From: Cyclina sinensis
Taxonomy: Eukaryota; Mollusca; Bivalvia; Venerida; Veneridae
Direction: 5' to 3'
Assembly: GCA_012932295.1 (NCBI GenBank)
Contig: JAAONU010000019.1
Coordinates: forward strand, 26,181,647 to 26,245,646
DNA length: 64,000 nucleotides
The position numbers and the translations under genes were made by a program. The first letter of the stretch is position 1, and each line of letters begins with the position of its first letter. Below are positions 11,184-22,140 of this stretch, piece by piece. The notes beneath the pieces are model-generated. The model worked only from the letters and a program-made list of their open reading frames with translations. It did no database searches and was not told where the DNA came from.

Positions 11184-12479
11184 CTAATACCTTAATACAG
11201 ATTTGGCAGTTGGTTCATACAAAAACCGAAGATAACTGTTCTGCAGTCTGGTAATTGGTTCCAACAATGAGTACGCTTGAGTTGAAAGGATAACTTACAG
11301 GTTACTGGTAAATTGTTCCATTTGTACCCCTGTTGAAAATTAAGAAAGAATTTGTTGAATTTTGATCAAACAACATGATCTTTGATATGACAGTAAAATA
11401 TTGATGGAATAAAATGTAACTTGGAATTTTGTAAAAACACTATAAGAAATTTAAAGCCACTTGTTCAGAGATATTGCTTAAAATGTTTTTCAAAGAATAA
11501 ATTTTTTCAAAACCCATGTATTTTATAGTAAGGCCACCCATAGGTGACCTAGTTTGAAAGACATCAATAAGCACAAAAGTGAACAAATAATACTGGTATT
11601 TTATATATCTGTAAAAGTAATTTGTAAAAGTAACTTTCTAATTCACTGGACATCTTTTCTAAGATCTATGAGATATGATGCACAATGGTTATATAAAGTA
11701 TCTTAACTTAACTTAATAATAACTTAATAATGTTTTATTGCATTTTCGACATTTGTATAAACAGAGTTAACATAAAATGAAGAAAAGTGCAAATGGATTG
11801 GGCTACAAGTTTTAACAACATTAGGGACAGCCCTTTCTTAAGTGTCTGTTTTATAGTCTATATAACCGATTAAGTAATTATCAATTGAAATTGAGAAAAT
11901 ATGTTTTAGTCAATAGAGAAGAAGGAACAAAAAGCAGGAGGAAAGAAAGAAACCAAAAGGCATTTCACTTTGAAGTAATAATTTCAGACTATTACCAGTA
12001 AAATAATGTTAGCGAAAATGGCAATACTTATACTTAAGAGATACACTGCATGTGATATGACTTCAGGAGTAAGATTAATATAAGATTAATATGAAATTGA
12101 TTAAACTGAAATATCATCCAAGAAAAATAAATGCAAATGTTGCAACCCCTTCACCCCCACCCAGCCACTAATGATGAAAGGTGTCCCGGAAAGCTGTCCA
12201 GAAATTATGGCATGTACGCCGTCACTGTTTTAGAGAGTTCCAGATTAGCAATTCCCACTGTACATTCAATAAATAAACAAATATAATAAATTTCACGAAT
12301 TTTAACAACTGTAGTCTTCTGATCACTTTTTAAACTTAACTACTGCAAATCTAATATACCTGTTTTATGCTATCTTGCGGATCAACAATCTGTCGCTTGA
12401 AAGGTAAAATGGTCTTTTTCAATAAGAAATCTGTAGAGTTACAAAAAATCATGTTGTGCAGCGAAGATTGGCTGGTGTG
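11184..12479. other. Non-coding stretch
   Basis: No gene was seen. A run of atataagattaatat-type direct repeats lies near 12080. Confidence 0.4.
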
Positions 12480-13860
12480 CTTAGTACTTGTGTAAGGATT
12501 TTTTATAATGTAAAATTCTAGTTTAGGCCTGAAAATGGGTGAAAGTTTTTTTCTGAATGCATGCTCCAGTAGACAATGTCAGATACAAAATATCTAAAAT
12601 TTTGGCATACAGTTTCAGGCAAAATATTTTCAATTTTTTTTTCCCCTATACAACCCAAGGAAAAAAGGGGGCATTCCGGCAGGATCAATTTTGACCCAAA
12701 GGAAATAATATGAACAATCTTTGTAGAGGTCAACCATACAACACTACATACCAAATATCCAAAGTTTAGAGCTTACGGCTTCTGACAAGAAGATTTTCAA
12801 ATATTTAACAAAAATAAACGGGACAAAACCGGTGTTTTTTACCACAGGGACATGATTTGAACAAACCTGATTAGAGGTCTACTAGACTGTAATACAAACA
12901 AAATATCTAAACTCAAGGGCATACACTTTCAGAGAAGAAGACTTTCAAGGATTTCCCTTCACTGTAAAACAAGGGACTCCTGGGTGGGACCAATTTTGAC
13001 CGTAAGGAAATAATTAAAACAACATCATTTTGTATACCAAATATCTCAGCTCTAGGGCATATAGTTTCTGACAAGAAAATATTTTAAGTCTTCCCTATAT
13101 AAGCCTATTTAAAGTCAAGTGACCCCCAGGACAGGGCCAAAACTTATCCCATAATATCACAATCATAATCTGAACACACTTGGTAGAAGACCTTTAGGTG
13201 AACCAGTATGCAAAATATCTAAGCCTTGTGGTTTCAAACATTATTATAAAAGTTTTTCCTTTCCGTTGCCACAGCAACCAGAGTTATAAATGACATTAAT
13301 GCATTTTCTTCAAAATTTTGGAAGAGCTTCATGCATAGAACATCCCTGCCAACTTTTATCAACTTTAAGCCAGTGGTTTAGGAAGATAAGTTCAGCAAAT
13401 GTTGAAGTTGCAGAAGTGCAATGTCGGCTAAGGTCAAAGTTGAAATTTGCTTGCAAAATTATAGGAAGAATTCAAATTTAGCTGAAAATCAAAAAAGAAG
13501 GTCATAAGGTCAAGTTCAATGTCTGCTATCGTCAAAATAGAAATTTACATGCAAGTTTGTAACTATAGCTCAAATTTCTACACTGAACTGCAAAAACAAG
13601 GAAGTAGGTCAGTAGGTCAATGACAGCTAATGTCAAAGTTAAAATCTGCATGCAAAACCATAAGTGTAATTCAAATTACTATACTGCTGTCGCAAAAGCA
13701 AGAAAGTAGGTCAGCAGCTCAAGGTCAATGTTGGCTAAGATCAAAGTTGAAATCTGCATTCAAAATTGTAAGTATAATTCAAATTTCCATACTGTAGCTG
13801 CAAAAAATACAAGTTGGCTTCCTTTAAAAAGTAAGCCAAAGGGAGGTCAGCAGCTGTCAT
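12480..13860. repeat. Dispersed repeat region with diverged tandem units
   Basis: The first half (12480-13250) repeats blocks such as tctgacaagaagattttcaa and ccaaatatc, with wording shared by 16400-17110 and 51640-52030. The second half (13370-13830) has four diverged ~120-bp units around gtcaaagttgaaatctgcat and aattcaaatt. Open frames are short and chance. Confidence 0.6.
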
Positions 13861-14819
13861 CACTGAAAGAATGAATCTACTTGTTTCAAAGATCATTTTG
13901 AATTTTTTAAAAATTCTGTGACTTAAATAATTATAAAAACTAGTAACCTAACTATTATTAATAGTTAATACCTTATTAGGCAAAATGACCGAAAGTGACT
14001 ATAATTTAGTTATTTCAAATGTTTTTATAGTGGTGTATCTTTCATTTAAATGAATGAAACAAATTAAGATAACCTCATGTATTTCATACCTTGTAGAATC
14101 TTGGGGATCTTCTTATAACCCCTAAGGCTTTACTCCCCCCTCTTTTACAACAATGCATGTAGTTGTTGAAGCCAGAACTCCCATGTTAAGCTATATACGT
14201 CTCTGGTTAAGCTGCTGCTTTTTTAGGCTCATTAAGTTTTGTTTTCCCTTTCAAGCTTTTATTACACCTTTCTTAGTCCAAATATTTTAAATTATAATCA
14301 GCGATAGTATCTGTTAAGCTGGACTAAATATTAAAAGGGCTGGATTTGATCCAAATCAAGGAAATGGACTTGTCAAAAATGCTCTGAAATTCATAAAAAA
14401 TATCAGAGACGTAGATTACATACATGTTATATACGTCTCTGAAAATATTTACCATTTTTTCATGGCCATGGCTAAATATTAATTTGTTCAACAGGCTGAT
14501 GAGTTTCTCAGAAAAAATGCATTTTAGAATTTGTAGTTTTTAAAAAGTAGCATGCATTATAAGAAATGCATCCCTAATTGTATTTTTTGTGTTTCGTTAA
14601 GGGAATACAAAATTATTCTGTACGTTCTGTTCATAATGGGCCGTTTTAACCATGGGCCGTTTGGACCCGATGTTAAATTTTGGTTTCGTTTAAATAAATT
14701 CGTATTTTGATTCGGAGCATGCGCATAACTATCTTTGTAGACTGGTTTTCATGATTTTAGGCTTAATATGAGATCATTAACTAAAATATGATACACAAAA
14801 ATGGATGCCGCCAGCAATT
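13861..14819. other. Non-coding stretch
   Basis: The word atacgtctctg occurs twice (about 14196 and 14429). Otherwise nothing recognisable. Confidence 0.4.
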
Positions 14820-16370
14820 AAAGCCAACACTGTGGAGAGGTCTGATGACCTCTCCAACAAGAAAGTAGGGCAGGAGGTAAATAAAACAAAGAGCTCATTT
14901 AATATGTTTACATGAAGATTTCTTTAACAATAGCCTCCGCAAGGGAGGGCCAGGCTCGACTTTTTTCTTATTTCCATAGGCAAAAACATTGTGGTGAAGG
15001 GTTCTCAAAGGCAACATCATTTAGGATCATTATTATCAAATCCATCCATAAATATCAAAGTTATGGCCAATTTAAGAAATCTTCAATAATTTGACTTTGA
15101 AGGTCATGGTCAAATTCAGTTTAATCTCTTGAAGGTATTGTCCAAAGGGTAGTTATGTTCAAGAATGAAGACAAAACATCCATTAATACCAAAGATATAG
15201 CCAATTTTTGCACCATCAAGGTCACACTTGAAATATTCAACATGTTAGCTTTGTTCTCGGTGTTGTTTTGTCCCAGTATGAATCAAATCCATCCATTTAA
15301 AACAAAGTCATAGCAATTTAAGCAAAATTCAATAACTTCACCTTGATGAACAAGGTCATTTTAAGGTCAAGGTCATACTTGAATAATTTAACTTGTCTGT
15401 TTTGTCGTAAGTGCTGTAGCCAATTTTTGCAATATTCAATAATCTGACCTTAAAGGTCAAGGCAAAATAAACGTCAAGGTCATAAGGTTTTGTCATAAGT
15501 GTTCTGGCTAATTTTAGCAATATTCAATAATAAGACTTTTAATGTCAAGGTCAAATAAAAGTCACAGTCAAGTTCAGTTTAATCTTCTTGAAGGTAATAT
15601 CCAAAGGTTAATTATGTCAAAATATGAAGACAATGCATCAATTAATAGCAGAGGTATAGCAAATTTTAGTACCATCAAGATCTTTTAATGGTCAAGGTCA
15701 TTCTTGAATTATTTAACATGTTGGTTTTGTTTTCAGTGTTGTCCTGTCCCAGTATAATAACCTGACCTTGACAGTCAAGGTCATTTTAAGTTCAAGGTCA
15801 CACTTGAATAATTTAACATGTCGGTTTTGTCATAAATGTTGTTTTGTTTAAGTATGAATCAAATTCATAAATAAATAACAAAGTAATGACAATTTAAACA
15901 TAATACAATAACTTGACATTGCTGGTCAAGTTCATTTTAAGGTCAAGGTCATACCTGAATTATTCAACATATCGGTTTTGTCATAAGTGTTGTTTTGTCC
16001 AAGTATGAATCCAACAATTGATAACAAAGTTATAGCCAATTTTTGCAAAATTCTATAATCTGACCTTGAAGGTGAAGGTCATTTATGAGTCAAGGTCAAG
16101 TTCATTCTTGTCTACTTGAATGTCTTGTCCAAAGGGTTGTTGTGTCCAAGTATGAAGACAATCCAACTATTAATAACCAAGATATGGCCAATTGTAGCAA
16201 AATTCAATAATTTGACCTTGAAGATGAAGGTCATTTATGAGTCAAGGTCAAGTTCAGTCTAATTTACTTGAAGGACTGTTTAAAGGATTGTTGTGTCCAA
16301 GTATGAAGACATTCCACTAAGAAATAAAAAAATATGAATAATGTTAAAGTTTTCGAACGGGAACGGCATC
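14820..16370. repeat. Diverged tandem repeat rich in aaggtcaaggtcat
   Basis: Eight or so irregular units of about 150-180 bp contain aaggtcaaggtcat, ttgtccaagtatgaa and a run of the type aacaaagttatagccaattt. The same wording recurs at 35750-36440 and 50530-51610, so this is one dispersed family. Confidence 0.65.
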
Positions 16371-17400
16371 GGCATATGACTGTAGCAATAGTTCAAGTTT
16401 TGTCTTTGAAAAAGTCCACCTAAAAATCACTCTGGAAGTTTTTCTATATAAGTCTATATAAATGAAATGACCCCTGGTCTGGGGAATTTCAACCTTACAG
16501 TTATGCTTTGAAAAAGTATATTATTTAATGCTACATACCAAATACCTAAACTGTTGTCTTACAATTAATGGATGCCAGTTTGTTTACACACCATGAACAT
16601 AATTTGAACATATGCTACATTCAGAATATCTAGGCTCATACCGTTTTCCCTAAACAACATTGAGTGAAACAAGTGACCCTAAAGGCAGGGCCAATTATGA
16701 CCCTAGAGAAAAAAAATTGATCAATCCTTTGCAGAAGTAAGCTATACAAACCTTCATACCTCTCAGGTTTTAAAGAATATTTTCAAAGTTTTTCAAATAT
16801 AAGCCTATGTAAAATAAACCCCATAAATAACACCATGAGCATAAATAATCTTGGAGGAAGAACTGTTTGCGAACCTATATGACAAACATTTTAGCCCAAG
16901 GCATAGTGGCCTTCAGACAAGATTTCTGAAGTCTTCCCTATAAAAGTTTATATAAAATCAAGTGACCCCTGGGGCAGGGATTACTTTGCACCTGGGGTCA
17001 TTATTTAAATGAACTTAGTAGAGGTCCACTAGACAAGGTTACAGACCAAATATCTGCTTATTCAGAGAAGAAGATTTCTGAAGTTTTCACCTTTAAAATC
17101 TATCTTTAGCTCCTACAACCCAGATCTCTTATGGACTGGGACCACTTGAACAACTTTGATATAGTGAAGAACATTCCTGGCAAGTTCAAATCTTGCCAAG
17201 CAGATTCAGAGGAGACGTCCTTTGAAACAATTGTTGACAACAGATGATGGAAAATCATCAATCTTGAATGTTAACTCATGTGAGCTAAAACTGGATAATG
17301 CACAATGCACACCACACAATGCATGCCAGACCCAAGATGAATACAAAACTCATATTCAGCATATGCTCAGGTGAGCTTATAATTCAAGGCCTGAAATGAA
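16371..17400. repeat. Dispersed repeat ending in caggtgagct
   Basis: Carries the block type seen at 12480-13090 (ctatataa...aagtgaccc, gttttcag...aagaagatt). It ends near 17375 with gctcaggtgagctt, the same right-end word as the satellite cassettes. Confidence 0.55.
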
Positions 17401-17573
17401 TTCAATGTAAGTGCAACTAAATAAATTATAATATTTAAATAAATTAAACCTTGTCACATCCTCAGGAAAATAATCTTTCGGGTCTGATTAAGATCTACTC
17501 AAAAAAGATTTCAAGAAACAGTTTGTTATCTACAGAGAAAGTAAATCAGTGCTATCTTATCAACAGAACTGAA

Positions 17574-17626
17574 ATGACTGGAGATATTTTTTTACAAAAT
17601 TATAAGCATAAGAAAATACAAATCAG
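17574..17626 (+). CDS. Candidate first coding exon of TLR-A
   Basis: ATG at 17574 (A at -3) opens MTGDIFLQNYKHKKIQI and ends in phase 2 at a donor atcag|gtaaga. Splicing to the acceptor at 18381 (tcttttttcag) completes a Ser codon and continues directly into MMYALILIAL with no stop. The equivalent exon of TLR-C is also open and phase 2. In TLR-B the same exon lacks the ATG and has an in-frame stop. So this is either a genuine N-terminal extension or a 5'-UTR exon with an alternative start. Confidence 0.5.
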
Positions 17627-18382
17627 GTAAGAAAGTTTTTATCTTCACTCCTTTTTTATGAAGTAGTTATAATTAAAATCATCTTCAAGCGGTGATTCAA
17701 ACAAAACTGCACTGTAACTGAAGTCTGAATACATTAATTACCATTACATGTAATCAGATTCACTACAGTAATCAAATACATTTGAATACTTGTATCTGAG
17801 AAATAAATTACAAGGAATTACAATTTCTGTATTAGATTACCCCCAGCTTGGTGGGGAATCAAGAGACCCAAAACAGAGACAGCTAATTATTGCCCTGGCA
17901 CAAAAACTGATGTCTTACCTGCGAAAACCGTTATTTGATATTTATTAGATTGAGAAATAGCGAAATGGAAATCATGACAGATTTCCATACAGGGGTAATA
18001 CCCATTCATTAGTAGTGAATGTTAAACTAGATTAAGTCTCTGCAGTGGATATTCCACATCAAGTACTATTCTTTTTCTTTTGTCTGGTGATATGTGTTAA
18101 AAATAATTATAAGGTAAATAAATTTTCAAATGTTCAGTTCAACTTATCTATACTTTAAAACAATTATTCCTGCAAAAAGGACAGAATTTTTTTTACAGAT
18201 TCTTTAGAAAAAAGTGTTTGCACTTTTAAATCATAAAAAAGTACATGGTTTGAATTTCACAACTTAAATAATGAACTATATTCTCTGTTTTATGGCTCTA
18301 CTAATGTTTCATTCAAAGTATTTTCATTTTTTTGATATCATTAAAAGACATACTTGAATTTGTTACAATTTCTTTTTTCAGT

Positions 18383-20956
18383 ATGATGTATGCATTGATA
18401 CTTATTGCCTTGATTCATCTACCTCCATCTTCAGCCACATGTGGAGAGACTTTTGGTTCTTTGTGGCAACCATCTTGGGAAAATGAAACAAGAAGTGACC
18501 TTCGCTGTATAAAGGAATGTGAGGAAAATCTACCTTCAGGATTCTACAGTGTATCATATGATAAATGTTGTACCTGTCACTCTTGTATGGACTGGGAAGG
18601 CAAAGAAATAGATCTGTATATAGAATATGTGTCTGTGTTAGGCAGGAGCTTGCTTTTGGTACCTGATGCTCCTAGTGAAACAGATGTCTACAGAATTAGG
18701 CATACTGATTCTGAAATGACAGAAATTCCAAGTAATCTCTGCAACTGGGACAACGAAACTAACTTAGCAGAAACATATGCTGATCACTTTAATGATGTGC
18801 AACAGTTCTGGGGAAATATCGTCACATTAAACCTTGAGAACAATAAAATCCGAAAACTGCCAGACATAAACTGTTTAGTCAGACTTGACAGGATAAACCT
18901 ACATAACAACAGACTAGATCACCTCTCAAACACTTCATTTACAAACCTGACACATCTTCGATCTCTAGATTTTTCTAGAAACCGCCTACAGAACATTGAT
19001 CCCAACATTTTGGCTCTTCCACATAGGAGTGTTTTCATTGCTGACTTCAGTCATAATGAAATGACAACACTTGATGTCACAAACATGATGAGTTTACATC
19101 CATTTTGTGAGATAAATTATGAATCAAACAAAATCACTGAATTAGTTAATGTTAAGGATACAAAACTAGACTTCAGTAAAACATATGGACCAGGTTTTGT
19201 TTCTGTAAATGACAATTTGTTTCAGACCTGGCCTGATTTTAAAGAACTTCTTTTCTTGGATGATCTATCACAGCTTGGCCATCTGATTGGATTTGGCTTT
19301 AATTTCCAAGGCATGCCAATTATCTGTGACTGTTATCTGGAGCCATTTATGACTCTTGCTAAGAATATCATTGAAACAGTGTGGAGAGACTATTTTAATA
19401 TAACATGTACTGCACCAGAAAATCTGAAAGGGATCCCAGTATTTCAAGTGGATCCTGCACTGTTCATCTGCCCACTGCCAGCTGAGTCCAACTGTCAAAC
19501 GCCAGAATGTACATGTGAAGATAAGCCAAATGAGAACACTTTGTATATTGACTGCTCAAACTCTAAACTAACGAGATGGCCAACAATACCAACCTCTAAA
19601 TTTTCACACTATATTTCACTCAACTTATCAGGAAATCAAATTACAAAAATTGAAAATAGATCTGTCTTGCCAAAACTGTCAATTCTAGACTTATCAGGAA
19701 ATAACATTTTTGAAATTGAATCGTATGTTGCAGAGTTACTTGAAAATGCATCATTTATAGACCTATCAAATAATCCAAACTTGAAGCAAGTGCCACAGAC
19801 GTTCCAGTACCATAATGTTTGCTCAAGACACATGAGAGACCTAGAGATCAGATGTGATTGTGACTCTGTATGGTTAGAAGAATGGTTACATTCAAGGGAG
19901 TGCGAGTCATACAATCATTTATTTAGCTGCTATATTCCCGAAAAAGGTGTAAAACCAGCACGTAAATTTTCTCACTCTGATTTAGAATGTTTCGAAACAA
20001 AAAATGCACATATTCTTGAAACATTGATAGCTGGTTTAAGTCTGATCTTAATACTGACTGGAAGTTCAATCTATATTTTCCGCTACGAGATACTAATTAT
20101 CTATTTACGTTTGCGCCAAAAAGGAAGAAATGTTGTGGTTCCACTGTACAAATATGATGTTATTCTATCTTTTAATGACACAGAAAACAGTGTAACAGAA
20201 TGGGTAAATAAAACACTAGAGCCAAACCTAAGAAAAGAAGGTTATAGAGTATTTAATCCATGTCGGGATGTTGCATTTGGAACGGAACGGAATTCTGAAA
20301 TGGTAAATATCACTTCTAAGACCCGTAACTTTCTTGTCATTATGTCAGAGAGCTACTTTGCTGAACCAGATACTGGGATGTGTGCCTGGACTGAAAATGA
20401 ATGGAAATATGGCTGGAAAAATTTTAAACAAGACAGAGGAAAAAATATTGTACTTATAAATTTCGACCATGTGTCTTCTTTTGATATAAGTCATTTACAA
20501 ATCAAAGCATTTTTAAGGGTTGGCTGTGTAGTAGACTTCAAAAACTGGCGAAGAAACATTATGGAAGAGATCTACACTAAACTAGGGAAACCTTTCAAAC
20601 CTCCGCAACAGCAAACAAAAATTATAGATATAAGCCAAAATAACTACAAACCTTATGACTTATTTGTATTAAACTACCATTATGATGCTGATCTTATCAA
20701 CTCAGCAGAAAAGACAACTGGTCATGTTAAGGCTAATGGTGAAATAAAAAAATGTCAGTTCAGAAAGTGTTATGCCTGTCTCAAGGATGACATAGAACTG
20801 GTCAAGACACCTCGTATTAAAGTCTTCAAAAAGTCTTTGCAATGCAATAACAGAGGTCAAAATCCACATCAAAGCAAAGCTAGAGCTACAGATACTGACA
20901 GTGTTACTGCAAAGAAACAGCGAAGCAGTACTGAACTCCAGCACGTAGACAAATAG
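18383..20956 (+). CDS. TLR-A: mccTLR-type Toll-like receptor
   Basis: Single large exon, 857 residues from the first ATG after the acceptor (875 if spliced to 17574). It is a predicted type I membrane innate-immune receptor. Order: signal peptide 1-19; Cys-rich module about 20-120 (CxxCxxC at 63-68); LRRs about 145-290; LRRCT (C315, C317, C342, C363); LRRNT (C371, C376, C378, C391); a short second LRR block 409-470; second LRRCT (C491, C493, C507, C516, C536); membrane segment 545-567; TIR 590-740. TIR box 1 is YDVILSFND; box 2 is RDVAFG, with Phe632 where most TLRs have Pro. The double LRRCT/LRRNT layout is Drosophila Toll-like. The ligand is unknown. The 117-residue tail is shorter than in TLR-B through an in-frame loss of about 51 codons and an earlier stop (TAG where TLR-B has AGG). 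Confidence 0.93.
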   Translation: MMYALILIALIHLPPSSATCGETFGSLWQPSWENETRSDLRCIKECEENLPSGFYSVSYDKCCTCHSCMDWEGKEIDLYIEYVSVLGRSLLLVPDAPSETDVYRIRHTDSEMTEIPSNLCNWDNETNLAETYADHFNDVQQFWGNIVTLNLENNKIRKLPDINCLVRLDRINLHNNRLDHLSNTSFTNLTHLRSLDFSRNRLQNIDPNILALPHRSVFIADFSHNEMTTLDVTNMMSLHPFCEINYESNKITELVNVKDTKLDFSKTYGPGFVSVNDNLFQTWPDFKELLFLDDLSQLGHLIGFGFNFQGMPIICDCYLEPFMTLAKNIIETVWRDYFNITCTAPENLKGIPVFQVDPALFICPLPAESNCQTPECTCEDKPNENTLYIDCSNSKLTRWPTIPTSKFSHYISLNLSGNQITKIENRSVLPKLSILDLSGNNIFEIESYVAELLENASFIDLSNNPNLKQVPQTFQYHNVCSRHMRDLEIRCDCDSVWLEEWLHSRECESYNHLFSCYIPEKGVKPARKFSHSDLECFETKNAHILETLIAGLSLILILTGSSIYIFRYEILIIYLRLRQKGRNVVVPLYKYDVILSFNDTENSVTEWVNKTLEPNLRKEGYRVFNPCRDVAFGTERNSEMVNITSKTRNFLVIMSESYFAEPDTGMCAWTENEWKYGWKNFKQDRGKNIVLINFDHVSSFDISHLQIKAFLRVGCVVDFKNWRRNIMEEIYTKLGKPFKPPQQQTKIIDISQNNYKPYDLFVLNYHYDADLINSAEKTTGHVKANGEIKKCQFRKCYACLKDDIELVKTPRIKVFKKSLQCNNRGQNPHQSKARATDTDSVTAKKQRSSTELQHVDK

Positions 20957-22140
20957 GAGATAAATAATTTGAAGAGAGGAGAAGACATACCCTTATGAGC
21001 AGAGGCTATTATATATGATGACAGATAAGACCACTTAAAATCTGTTCACCAAAAATATATTAACATGTATATAATGATTTAAAATCAGAATAGAAATGTT
21101 TTGTTAGTTTTGAGTTATCCAAGGTTAAGGATGAAATATACTTCATAGTCAACCATAGTTCCCATGGTTTATAACTGCCAACCATTAAATTACACAATCA
21201 ACCAACAAATACCATGGTTTTAACTGATTGTTAAGAAACAGTGTATTGTCAGTACACCTTGACATTAATCCACAATGCTTGATTTTGCCCAATTTTTTTC
21301 AACTAAACTGTTAGTGTGTTTTTGTTATTGTTGTTCAGTTTTATGCTGCAAAGAGTTCTTTTTTTATGTTACCTTACTTTATAAGCATCTCTATTTTGAT
21401 TCTTTTGGAAGCTTTTACAAACTTAGTCTTGTCAATGTTAGATGAGATTTAGAAGGTGAATTTATAAAAGCTTTTTGGCTTCTGCCGGCCTTAAAACATG
21501 CCGCCCAACTCTACCGATGAATGACTGCTAATCATAAAGTTTTCTTTTTTCTATTTCAATTTCTCTCTTTTTGGCTTTTTCTTTACTTTTTGCCATTTTT
21601 CTCTTATTTTTGATCTTCTACATAATGTAGGTGCTTTATCAAAACAATTACTTTTTGAATTTAAGCATCCATGGATATAGATGTCAAAACAGAATAGCAG
21701 CACAATTAAAATCCATGAAATGTGCTCTTATGTTGACAAAAAGGTAATAATGAACTATGACACTGCCTTAACACAGCCGTTTAAATCAGAAAAGCTTTTT
21801 GAAAGCCTAATCACAGTTACAGATAAGACTGGGGAGGTAACTCTACAATGAGCTAGTATTAAAAGCAGGGCATTGTGGGAAATCTTTAATCACCGTAAGA
21901 GCCTCTGCTGATCTGGCCCATTCAGCATTGTTTTGTGCTTAATACTATAGTTGCCAAGTGCAAATTTACTTCCTTTAAGATTTTTCAAGCTGAATGGTGT
22001 TTTTAAGTTCCAAACCTCATTAAACAAACTGCTCAAATCAAGACCTGTTTTCACGGACTCATACAAACGTAGATTTGGAGAAATCTTATTTACAGGTTGA
22101 AAATGATAACAACTCAAAAAAGTAATGTCAGATGACATCG
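20957..22140 (+). other. TLR-A 3' flank / 3' UTR, duplicated after TLR-B
   Basis: Similar sequence follows TLR-B at about 31748-32760, including ttctttttttatgttacct and the stretch around aaattactttttgaatt. The position of the TLR-B AATAAA (32402) is altered here to a non-consensus word. An 82-codon minus-strand open frame at 21890-22138 has no recognisable product. Confidence 0.6.

Noticed and set aside
14060..14140. 32-nt minus-strand exon candidate for the missing MYBBP1A piece
   Set aside because: It has plausible AG/GT borders, but the phase does not fit the exons on either side and phase 0 contains a stop.
18332..18382. 17-codon N-terminal extension of TLR-A from 18332
   Set aside because: It lies in the intron end before tcttttttcag. 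The residues are not shared with the other TLRs.
21890..22138. 82-codon minus-strand open frame after TLR-A
   Set aside because: The matching region after TLR-B does not preserve the frame, so no sign of coding constraint.
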